From: Candidatus Woesearchaeota archaeon | GTDB lineage: Archaea; Nanobdellota; Nanobdellia; Woesearchaeales; UBA11576 | Direction of reading: 5' to 3' | Assembly (NCBI GenBank): GCA_030591125.1 | Contig: JAUVBP010000020.1 | Coordinates: 1-11,076, forward strand | Length of the DNA: 11,076 nt | In this document: piece after piece, positions 1 through 5,009 of the stretch | Numbering within the stretch: the stretch's first letter is position 1 | Layout of the letters: each line of letters starts with the position of its first letter | The notes under the pieces: generated by a model | Told to the model about the DNA's origin: nothing | The model's database searches: none | The model's input: only the letters and a program-made list of their open reading frames with translations | Position numbers and translations under genes: made by a program

Positions 1-423
1 AACAGGGAAGACCAGGTGATGGACTTTGTCACCAGCAATGTCACCAAGAAGGGTCTTGAGGTGTATTCTGTCGTCAGGCCGCACGGCATGCGTGGTTATA
101 TATTCCTTGAGGCTGGCTCGAAAGAGGCTGCTGAGACTGCTGTACATGGCATACCTTATGCGAGAGGCATACTTCCTAAGGACATCGAATACAAAGAGAT
201 GGAGCATATGGTCGAGCCTGTCAAGCGTGAGATCACCATCAAGAAGAATGATATTGTAGAGATCATCTCCGGTCCGTTCAAGAGGGAGACTGCGAAGATC
301 ACAAGGATAGACGAGCAGAAGGAAGAGGTTGTCGTGGAACTTGTGGAGGCTGCAGTCCCTATCCCTATCACCCTGAAGATAGATGCTGTCAAGGTGATCA
401 GGCGTGACACGGAAGAGGATTGA
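1..423 (+). CDS. spt5: Transcription elongation factor Spt5 (NusG family), 5' partial
   Basis: Archaeal Spt5 binds the RNA polymerase clamp, usually with Spt4, and promotes processive elongation. The reading frame is open from base 1, and residues before the first ATG (base 19) already match the family, so the gene starts upstream and is cut by the window edge. About 140 residues are visible. The rest of the NGN domain contains the family signature KKGLEVYS, then GYIFLEA and a GIPYARG segment. A C-terminal KOW domain follows with the signature DIVEIISGPFK and a VELVEAAVPIPI strand region typical of archaeal Spt5. It ends with TGA at 421-423 and is followed 106 bp later by rpl11, the standard archaeal secE-spt5-rpl11 order. 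The identification is very secure; the true start is outside the window. Confidence 0.96.
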   Translation, partial: NREDQVMDFVTSNVTKKGLEVYSVVRPHGMRGYIFLEAGSKEAAETAVHGIPYARGILPKDIEYKEMEHMVEPVKREITIKKNDIVEIISGPFKRETAKITRIDEQKEEVVVELVEAAVPIPITLKIDAVKVIRRDTEED

Positions 424-431
424 ATGATATT

Positions 432-484
432 GCAACCGGTTGCTTGCGGGTTTAACCCTTATGCCGCATCCTGATGCGTAAGGG
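432..484 (+). promoter_or_regulatory. Structured spt5-rpl11 spacer: palindrome and bulged hairpin
   Basis: The 106-bp spacer holds a perfect 12-bp palindrome, GCAACCGGTTGC (432-443). It also holds a hairpin at 456-484: CCCTTA pairs with TAAGGG, a 3-nt bulge (TGC) follows, then CGCAT pairs with ATGCG around a CCTG loop. There is no T-rich run after the hairpin, so a terminator is unlikely. It could be an mRNA processing site or a leader for translational control of rpl11. The pairing is seen; the role is inferred. Confidence 0.4.
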
Positions 485-529
485 AAAACAGCAGGAATCC
501 AACACGAGATATCGTGGGAGACAAGAAAA

Positions 530-1243
530 ATGGCTAAAGAATCAGTAGATGTTTTGATTGAAGGTGGAAAAGCTACAGCGGCTCCTCCTCTCGGTCCTGC
601 TTTGGGACCATTAGGTGTCAACATAGGTCAGGTTGTCGTTGACATAAACAAGAAGACAGAGTCTTTCAAGGGCATGCAGGTGCCTGTCAAGGTGACTGTC
701 GACACTGACACAAAGGCATATGATATTTCTATCGGTACTCCTCCTGCATCGGCACTCATCAAGAAGGAGGCTGGTGTCGCAAAAGGCGCATCGAATCCTC
801 TGCTTGAGAAGGTTGCAGACCTTAGCATCGTCCAGGTCATCAAGATAGCTAAGATGAAGGAGGATAATCTTCTGGGCAAGAACCTTACTCAGAAAGTCAA
901 GGAGATTCTCGGGACCTGCCAGTCTATGGGTATCCTTGTAGAAGGTACGCCTGCTAATGAGACTGTCGCTGCAGTGAATGCTGGAAAGTTCGCTGAGGAG
1001 ATAAAGTTAGAGAAGACTGAACTGAGTGCAGAGGAAGCGAAGAAGCTGAATGAAGAGAAGGCACGTCTTCAGGAAGAGCTCAAGGCAAAGCGTGATGAGT
1101 ATCTCGTTATGGCCAAGAACATCCTTGCAAGCATGGAAGGCAAGTCTTCAAATGAGAAGCGGAAGAAGCTGGAAGATGCAGATATACCTGCACCTATAAT
1201 CCAGGAAGTCGCTCCTACAGAGAAAGAAGAGAAGAAGTCATAA
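530..1243 (+). CDS. rpl11: Large-subunit ribosomal protein L11 (uL11) with long C-terminal extension
   Basis: L11 binds the GTPase-associated centre of 23S rRNA and helps elongation factors act on the ribosome. The start ATG follows a GGGAG ribosome-binding site (516-520) at 9 nt. Residues 1-70 form the N-terminal domain with the characteristic proline-rich loop APPLGPALGPLGVNIGQ (18-34). Residues 71-160 are the rRNA-binding domain, with TPPASALIKKEAG and a SIVQVIKIAKMKEDN helix. Archaeal L11 normally ends near residue 160-165. This one runs to 237 residues, with a Glu/Lys/Ala-rich helical stretch (about 163-200, likely coiled coil) and a KEEKKS-type end. The genes for L1, P0 and L12, often next in archaea, are absent here: strong hairpins follow directly. 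The identity is certain; the function of the tail is unknown. Confidence 0.97.
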   Translation: MAKESVDVLIEGGKATAAPPLGPALGPLGVNIGQVVVDINKKTESFKGMQVPVKVTVDTDTKAYDISIGTPPASALIKKEAGVAKGASNPLLEKVADLSIVQVIKIAKMKEDNLLGKNLTQKVKEILGTCQSMGILVEGTPANETVAAVNAGKFAEEIKLEKTELSAEEAKKLNEEKARLQEELKAKRDEYLVMAKNILASMEGKSSNEKRKKLEDADIPAPIIQEVAPTEKEEKKS

Positions 1244-1345
1244 AATTATTGGATTGCCAATAATTTTAGGACACCAAAGACCTGCGGTCTTTGCGTGTAG
1301 TTCTTTTCTCTTGATATTTTAAACTTTTTTTTATTTTATTCTTTT
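1241..1345 (+). terminator. Double-hairpin and T-rich terminator of the spt5-rpl11 operon
   Basis: A perfect 12-bp stem starts at the rpl11 stop codon (1241-1252 with 1257-1268, loop ATTG). A second stem follows at 1271-1298: ACAC, then CAAAGACC paired with GGTCTTTG around a TGC loop, with a single C bulge before GTGT. The next 45 bases are very T-rich (1299-1345), as expected for archaeal intrinsic termination. This marks rpl11 as the last gene of its operon. Confidence 0.8.
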
Positions 1346-1383
1346 TAATGGATGTGCAGAAAACAAAAACTTCCCCGACGCCA

Positions 1384-1391
1384 TTTTATTA
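1384..1391 (+). promoter_or_regulatory. Probable TATA box for the DUF155 gene
   Basis: TTTTATTA is centred about 24 bp before the ATG at 1412, and no ribosome-binding site precedes that ATG. This spacing fits an archaeal promoter giving a leaderless mRNA. Confidence 0.45.
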
Positions 1392-1411
1392 ACCTCTGAG
1401 CTGATATTTTC

Positions 1412-2200
1412 ATGATGTTAAAGAGACTGAGAGCACTCTATGTCGCGAAAGAGATACCCATATCTAAGATAAAGTCTATGCTGCCATTCAAGCCTATATC
1501 TGTGACTCGGGAGACTGCAGTCTACAGGCTTAATGGTTCCACACTTTACTTGTATTCTTTCGGGTCGATAGTGCTTATCGACTCCTCGCCGGGCCAGGAG
1601 AATGAGATCCTGGGACATCTGAAGAGAGCAGGACTGAACATGAAGCGGCAGCCTATAACAGAAGATTATGAGCTTGCTCAGGATACTAAAGTCAAGGGAT
1701 TCCAGGTCACAACCTCTGGAGTGTTTGTCCGTAAGCACGATCCTAAGATAACAAAGGTGGTTACCCGGGTACTGGCACAGTCAGTCGCTCTTGAGAGCTA
1801 TGAGGATGAGTGCAAGAAGACAGGAGGCCAGTTCGTCATGTTGAACAATCAGCTAGGTCTCCGGGGGAAGATATGCCTCTCAAGCAAAGAGGTCATGCGT
1901 ATGATTGCGAAGAACAATCTTGTTGTGCACGAGATCGTCTCAGGGATAGGCGTCCTTGAGAAACCTGAGTCTGCATGGGACAGCAGGATGATTGACTTGC
2001 TGCACACGCGTCTTTCTGATGAGTTCGAGCTTGAAGAACGTTTCAAGAACCTCCACTCGAACATAAGCTTTGTCCAGGAGAACTATAAGGTATTCCTTGA
2101 GAGTCTCAGGAGCAGGTATGAAGCACGGCTTGAGTGGACTATAATAATACTGATAGCGATAGAAGTGGTACTTTTCCTGTATGACCTGTTCTGGCATTGA
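1412..2200 (+). CDS. DUF155 / RMD1-family protein with C-terminal membrane anchor
   Basis: This 262-residue protein resembles the DUF155 (RMD1/Sif2, human RMND1) family. Eukaryotic RMND1 supports mitochondrial translation; the archaeal and bacterial roles are unknown. Evidence is the family-like layout: a central mixed domain (about 30-170) and a long helical segment rich in charged residues (about 185-238). The C-terminus (about 239-262) is the typical end of the family, RLEWTIIILIAIEVVL followed by an aromatic tail, predicted as a single transmembrane helix. The first two codons are both ATG (1412 and 1415); either could start, and the TATA spacing favours a leaderless message. The gene stands alone between a terminator and a gene-free stretch. 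Its place beside translation genes agrees with, but does not prove, a translation-linked role. Assignment is from motif memory, without a profile search. Confidence 0.8.
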   Translation: MMLKRLRALYVAKEIPISKIKSMLPFKPISVTRETAVYRLNGSTLYLYSFGSIVLIDSSPGQENEILGHLKRAGLNMKRQPITEDYELAQDTKVKGFQVTTSGVFVRKHDPKITKVVTRVLAQSVALESYEDECKKTGGQFVMLNNQLGLRGKICLSSKEVMRMIAKNNLVVHEIVSGIGVLEKPESAWDSRMIDLLHTRLSDEFELEERFKNLHSNISFVQENYKVFLESLRSRYEARLEWTIIILIAIEVVLFLYDLFWH

Positions 2201-2535
2201 TGTAAGCAGCATCATGACCGTAGCCGCCAATACAACTTATTCTGACCAAGCCGGTGACGCCAATGTAGCATGCTATCAAGTTACCAAGAATAATCAATAA
2301 ATAAGATACGCCTTCGGCGAAATTATACCATTACCCAAATCAGGCATGCGGCGGCGTCCTGAGACCCACAGAGCAGGAAACTGCTCTGGGGTGCCAAAGC
2401 AGAATTGCTTTGAGCATCTCAAAGCGTCGAAGCAGGCTTGGTCAGAGAACAAATGCAATAAAAAAGCAGTGTGAGCGCAGGATGGTGGCGCGTAGAAAAA
2501 ATACCTGTTTGAGTGCTGATGCTTATCGGACCTAC
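2201..2535. other. 335-bp region without a convincing gene
   Basis: This lies between convergent genes. No reading frame looks protein-like on either strand and no tRNA pattern (T-arm GGTTCGAA type) is seen. It holds a 10-bp palindrome TAGCATGCTA (2266-2275), a small CGCC-TTC-GGCG hairpin (2310-2320) that may help end the DUF155 transcript, a TATA-like AAATTATA (2320-2327), and the hairpin cluster listed separately at 2350-2490. Confidence 0.6.
2350..2490 (+). ncRNA. Candidate structured small RNA (unidentified)
   Basis: One hairpin at 2364-2392 pairs ACCC with GGGT and, after one bulged A, CAGAGCAG with CTGCTCTG, capped by the GNRA tetraloop GAAA: 12 pairs in all. Directly after it, CAAAGCA (2395-2401) pairs with TGCTTTG (2406-2412) around GAAT. 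A possible closing helix joins 2355-2361 to 2478-2484 (seven pairs, one G-U). A TATA-like AAATTATA at 2320-2327 lies about 26 bp before 2350. The GAAA loop favours the plus strand. I could not match it to SRP RNA, RNase P RNA or tRNA, and the ends are guesses. It could instead be a terminator or repeat remnant. Confidence 0.35.
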
Positions 2536-2667
2536 TCAATAATTATACTTGAACTCGTCGGTGAAGTCCGCGCCGCACTCTGGACAGTACTCCGTGTTTT
2601 CATCTATATCAGAACCGCAGATGTTGCATTCTTTCAGTGCAAGAGTTGGCTTTGTCTCCTCGGCCAT
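2536..2667 (-). CDS. Small zinc-ribbon protein (43 aa)
   Basis: This short minus-strand gene encodes a single treble-clef or zinc-ribbon unit: CNIC near residue 14, then CPEC about 12 residues later, two CxxC knuckles that should bind one zinc ion. The rest is acidic, ending ADFTDEFKYNY. Such one-ribbon proteins in archaea are mostly uncharacterised; many bind RNA, DNA or larger complexes. I chose the ATG at 2665-2667 (protein start MAEETKPTL). The upstream in-frame ATG at 2698-2700 would give 54 residues, but it lies only 6 bp from the TATA box, before the expected transcript start near 2683. A GGAG precedes the chosen start by 11 nt. The gene runs in the same direction as the deacylase gene 122 bp upstream but appears to have its own promoter. 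The two CxxC motifs and the clean frame make it likely real; the function is unknown. Confidence 0.75.
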   Translation of the reverse strand: MAEETKPTLALKECNICGSDIDENTEYCPECGADFTDEFKYNY

Positions 2668-2705
2668 AGGTATCACGTCTCCAGCGATATGCCTAGACAT
2701 CAGGG

Positions 2706-2713
2706 TATTTAAA
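2706..2713 (-). promoter_or_regulatory. TATA box of the zinc-ribbon gene
   Basis: On the minus strand this reads TTTAAATA, a close match to the archaeal TATA consensus. The predicted transcript start is near 2683, giving a leader of about 15 nt before the ATG at 2667. Confidence 0.5.
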
Positions 2714-2789
2714 TTTTTCTTGAACCGCTCTGGATAGAGGAAAAGACAGGGAAATGCTTTAAAAGGCAGTTTAGCAGGCAGGAGGTCTA

Positions 2790-3626
2790 TCAGTCTTCTG
2801 AGAGGTCGTCCTGCTTACTGAGCTTCTGATACCGTTCATGCTTTATCCCGAGCCTATCAAGGATAGAGACTATCCTGTCTTTCTCCTGGCCAAGACCTTT
2901 CCAGTCGAGGACTACCATCTCGAACCGGTCTCCGTTCTTGTCTATCGCCTGCTTGAGCATATTTGCATCAAGGTTTGGTAGCTGGTGCTTAGGGCATACG
3001 TGCCCTACAGCATAGTCTGTATTGAACATGAGTTTTGTTGCGGCCTGGTTGTAATGCCCTCCGCCTATCACCATCACTTCTCTGTACCTTTTTGCAGGAT
3101 TCATGGTTATATGGTTGACGACCTTTGCGATGACCTCGCCGCAGTCTTTTCTTGTCCATTCCTCTTCTGTGCTCCCTATCTCGATGAACATGCAAGGCTT
3201 ATCGATCGCCGGCCCGTGATGGGTGCATTCCTGGACTATCGTGAACTCATCATCAGCATACATCCCGTATATCTTCTTGAGTGCCTCTTTCATCATGGCA
3301 GGCAGTGCTCTGCAGAGCTTCTTATCTTTCCCACCTGCTTCTGCCTTTGACCAGTTGCCGGGTACATGCACGCAGAACGCTTTCTTTGAGGATCCTGCCT
3401 GATGTCTGGTTGCAAATATCAGGAAATCACCTTCGACCTCTGTATCGATACCTTCAGAATCTATTGTCCTCTTGTCTGTGGTGTACAGCTTGATGCCGTC
3501 CTTCATGCACACTGGATGACCGTGGAAGGTCTCAGTGGTCTCACGGAACCCATGTATCCCTACAAGAAGATCTTTTATGTTCATCCCTGCAGGGTCTTGT
3601 TCTGATACTATTATGGAAGGTTTCAT
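2790..3626 (-). CDS. dtdA: D-aminoacyl-tRNA deacylase, DTD2/GEK1 family
   Basis: DTD2 is a cytoplasmic zinc-dependent enzyme of archaea and plants. It hydrolyses D-amino acids wrongly attached to tRNA, freeing the tRNA and keeping D-residues out of proteins. The 278-residue product has the usual family length and signatures: DPAGMNI at 11-17, ATRHQAGS at 72-79, HVPGNW at 87-92, the ECTHHGP segment at 133-139, FIEIGSTEEEW at 147-157 and GGGHY at 188-192. I chose the ATG at 3624-3626 because the family begins with a strand like MKPSIIVSEQDPAG. A TTG-initiated form 13 codons longer (to 3665) would add residues not typical of the family and would overlap promoter elements. The gene is divergent from the SpoIIM-family gene and sits upstream of the zinc-ribbon gene. 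Identification is secure; the start is fairly secure. Confidence 0.93.
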   Translation of the reverse strand: MKPSIIVSEQDPAGMNIKDLLVGIHGFRETTETFHGHPVCMKDGIKLYTTDKRTIDSEGIDTEVEGDFLIFATRHQAGSSKKAFCVHVPGNWSKAEAGGKDKKLCRALPAMMKEALKKIYGMYADDEFTIVQECTHHGPAIDKPCMFIEIGSTEEEWTRKDCGEVIAKVVNHITMNPAKRYREVMVIGGGHYNQAATKLMFNTDYAVGHVCPKHQLPNLDANMLKQAIDKNGDRFEMVVLDWKGLGQEKDRIVSILDRLGIKHERYQKLSKQDDLSED

Positions 3627-3642
3627 ATGATTTACCAAAATG

Positions 3643-3686
3643 TTTAAATACGACAATTCCGCCAAGGTATTTATATGTGGAATTGT
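3643..3686 (-). promoter_or_regulatory. dtdA promoter: two TATA boxes and a flanking 8-bp inverted repeat
   Basis: Read on the minus strand, ATATAAATA (3676-3668) and TATTTAAA (3650-3643) are both good TATA boxes, 46 and 20 bp from the chosen start. A perfect inverted repeat, ACAATTCC (3653-3660) and GGAATTGT (3679-3686), brackets the distal box, with half-sites 26 bp apart centre to centre. This arrangement could be a repressor operator. The elements are seen; their use is inferred. Confidence 0.45.
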
Positions 3687-3689
3687 GGA

Positions 3690-3715
3690 GTCAAAAACCC
3701 AGGGTGGTTTTTGAC
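3690..3715 (+). repeat. Perfect 10-bp inverted repeat beside the spoIIM-like promoter
   Basis: GTCAAAAACC (3690-3699) and GGTTTTTGAC (3706-3715) are separated by 6 bases and abut the TATA box at 3716. As DNA it could be an operator. As RNA from the minus strand it would need a transcript starting upstream, so a terminator role for dtdA is excluded by orientation. Confidence 0.6.
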
Positions 3716-3724
3716 TATATAAAA
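3716..3724 (+). promoter_or_regulatory. TATA box of the SpoIIM-family gene
   Basis: TATATAAAA lies 52 bp before the start codon. A transcript starting about 25 bp downstream (near 3746) would carry a 30-nt leader including the GAGG ribosome-binding site at 3767-3770. Confidence 0.55.
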
Positions 3725-3775
3725 CTATTCAGTTCCTCTGTGGTGCGTTGTATTATACTGTAAAAAGAGGTTTAA

Positions 3776-4591
3776 ATGTTAGAGCAGCTATTCAACATCA
3801 AAGGAATAAAGGGTAGTAGCTTCAACATCATAATCCTTGGTGTGATATATACTTTCATAGGGACTTTCTCTGCAATGCTCATATTCCCTAATTATGTCAC
3901 CATAATGAGTTTTGCTTTCACCTCGATGCTGCTGATACCTTCTATAAGCAAGATGATAAAGCATGAGGAGAGTATGGTTGCCAAAGAGCGCCATTTCTCT
4001 ATCAAGGTACTTTTCAAGGATCATAAAGACATAATGCGGCTTTACCTGCTCCTTTTCCTGGGAATATTCATAGCATATTGTGCGATAGGCATATTCTCTT
4101 CAAACACTTACGTTGAACATTTCTTTGGCGCCCAATTGAAGGTCGCGGGGTTTGCAGGCCAGGCGAGCAACATGGGGGGTGAGCTGGTAGGTATAATATT
4201 GAATAACCTGATGATACTCGCGATATGTTTTATCCTCTCTCTTGCTTATGGTTCAGGTTCCATCCTGTTCATCGTATGGAACGCTTCTGTCTGGGGTGTT
4301 GTATTGGGTTATTTCATCCGCCAGTCTGCGTCCATAACAGGCATTAACCCTGTCTTTTATTTCGGAAAGATATTCATACCTTTCCTGCCGCACATGATGA
4401 CAGAGGCTGCAAGCTACATAGTCGCGGCTATAATGGGTGGTGTGATAGCGAAGGCCATAATACGTGAGAAGATGTGGTCTCCTAAGTTCTTCCACATACT
4501 TGAGGATGGGATCCTTCTTGCATTGTTCGGCTTCATGTTGGTGATACTGTCAGGATTGATAGAAGTGTTTGTTTTCCCGTTGTTCTTGTGA
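3776..4591 (+). CDS. SpoIIM-family (DUF95) integral membrane protein
   Basis: This 271-residue protein has about six or seven predicted membrane helices: roughly 17-36, 41-60, 89-107, 135-157, 161-181, 200-226 and 242-268. The C-terminal half carries the SpoIIM-like pattern: an ILNNLMI helix, then a glycine-containing helix with a WNASVWG segment, then LPHMMTEAASYIVAAIMGG, which matches the family's LPHG-x-x-E signature with Met in place of Gly. In Bacillus, SpoIIM helps septal peptidoglycan remodelling during engulfment. Archaeal members are common, make no spores, and have no known role. A GAGG ribosome-binding site precedes the ATG at 5 nt. The gene is transcribed alone, divergent from dtdA. 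Family assignment is good; function is not inferred. Confidence 0.85.
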   Translation: MLEQLFNIKGIKGSSFNIIILGVIYTFIGTFSAMLIFPNYVTIMSFAFTSMLLIPSISKMIKHEESMVAKERHFSIKVLFKDHKDIMRLYLLLFLGIFIAYCAIGIFSSNTYVEHFFGAQLKVAGFAGQASNMGGELVGIILNNLMILAICFILSLAYGSGSILFIVWNASVWGVVLGYFIRQSASITGINPVFYFGKIFIPFLPHMMTEAASYIVAAIMGGVIAKAIIREKMWSPKFFHILEDGILLALFGFMLVILSGLIEVFVFPLFL

Positions 4592-4808
4592 GTCTTTCGA
4601 CATCCTGCGATGTGGTGAGATGAAGTTCCGCAACATTTATAAATAAGTATTTCTATAAGTATAAATATACTTATTAATATATACATCAGAAATTGTCCAG
4701 GATTTCTGATGTGATCAGGATCCGTCAGGAGACTGACAGAAAGTATTATAAGTAAGTATATTATCAAGTATAAATATAAGTATGAAAGATTAGCGGAAAA
4801 GCACAACA
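4592..4808 (+). promoter_or_regulatory. AT-rich control region of the AbrB-like/aCPSF2 operon
   Basis: This 217-bp gap contains no gene. TATAAGTA-type elements recur at 4643-4649, 4654-4661, 4747-4754 and 4775-4782, with an inverted copy at 4668-4674. A 13-bp direct repeat AAGTATAAATATA occurs at 4657-4669 and 4766-4778, each copy including a TATAAATA box. The first copy lies in a perfect inverted repeat: ATAAGTATA (4655-4663), AA, TATACTTAT (4666-4674). The second TATAAATA box (4769-4776) would start transcripts near 4799, leaving a very short leader before the ATG at 4809. A likely reading is two promoters overlapped by operator sites, perhaps bound by the AbrB-like product. Confidence 0.55.
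4683..4737 (+). promoter_or_regulatory. Leader hairpins between the two repeat clusters
   Basis: An 11-bp perfect stem (ACATCAGAAAT with ATTTCTGATGT, 4683-4693 and 4702-4712, 8-nt loop) is followed by GTCAG-GAGA-CTGAC (4724-4737), capped by a GNRA loop. The right arm of the first stem can instead pair with ATCAGGA at 4714-4720, so two exclusive folds are possible. A transcript from the upstream TATA box would begin near 4689, inside the left arm, so the full stem would form only in RNA started further upstream. Confidence 0.4.
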
Positions 4809-5009
4809 ATGACAACCCTCAAAAGAAAGTTGTACAGGCGCGGTTCTAGTTTTGAGACCACTATTCCTATGCCTATGCTATTCTCGCTCAATCTTGAGAG
4901 CAAGCATAATGTCCTGTTCCAATTCGATCAGGCCACAAACAGATGGTATGTGGATTTCGAACAAGCTGGAGAAGAAGAGGTCAGTCAAAAAAGAGGCAGA
5001 AAAAGATGA
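4809..5009 (+). CDS. AbrB/SpoVT-like small DNA-binding protein
   Basis: The 66-residue product fits a swapped-hairpin AbrB/MazE-type fold. A basic start (MTTLKRKLYRRGSS) leads into TTIPMPMLFSLNL, the usual 'thr-ile-pro then helix' pattern. Two strands with NVLFQFD and WYVDFE follow, and a KRGRKR tail ends the protein. Such proteins act as dimers, either as transcription regulators or as antitoxins. No toxin-like gene lies next to it; the next gene is a nuclease that overlaps it by 4 bp (ATGA at 5006-5009), so the two are translationally coupled. There is no clear ribosome-binding site, which fits a very short leader. It may regulate its own repeat-rich promoter. Family assignment is reasonable but rests on a short pattern. 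Confidence 0.75.
   Translation: MTTLKRKLYRRGSSFETTIPMPMLFSLNLESKHNVLFQFDQATNRWYVDFEQAGEEEVSQKRGRKR

Noticed and set aside
2266..2275. Palindrome TAGCATGCTA as a regulatory or integration site
   Set aside because: It is a single 10-bp palindrome with no flanking repeats, promoter or mobile-element genes, so chance is a sufficient explanation.
2350..2490. SRP RNA or RNase P RNA as the identity of the hairpin cluster
   Set aside because: The conserved SRP helix 8 loop and the RNase P conserved regions (GAGGAAAGTCC type) could not be found on either strand.
2294..2539. Minus-strand frame of 81 codons in the gene-free gap
   Set aside because: Its composition is not protein-like, it overlaps the hairpin cluster, and no ribosome-binding site or known motif is seen.
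2410..2712. Plus-strand frame of 100 codons
   Set aside because: It is antisense to the zinc-ribbon gene and begins inside the candidate RNA. Its cysteines are scattered without pattern.
3627..3665. TTG start extending the deacylase by 13 residues
   Set aside because: The extra residues are atypical for DTD2 and cover a TATA box; the ATG at 3624-3626 gives the normal start.
4600..4613. Small hairpin after the SpoIIM-family gene as terminator
   Set aside because: It has only five base pairs and no T-run follows, so a terminator cannot be supported.
4414..4815. Minus-strand frame of 133 codons with a hydrophobic start
   Set aside because: Most of it is antisense to the SpoIIM-family gene, and its start comes from AT-rich control repeats. 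The composition (YLYLYLIIYLL) mirrors the TATAAGTA repeats.
4943..5005. Upstream extension of the nuclease frame from base 4943
   Set aside because: The added residues overlap the AbrB-like gene in another frame and do not resemble the family; the ATGA start at 5006 gives the expected N-terminus.
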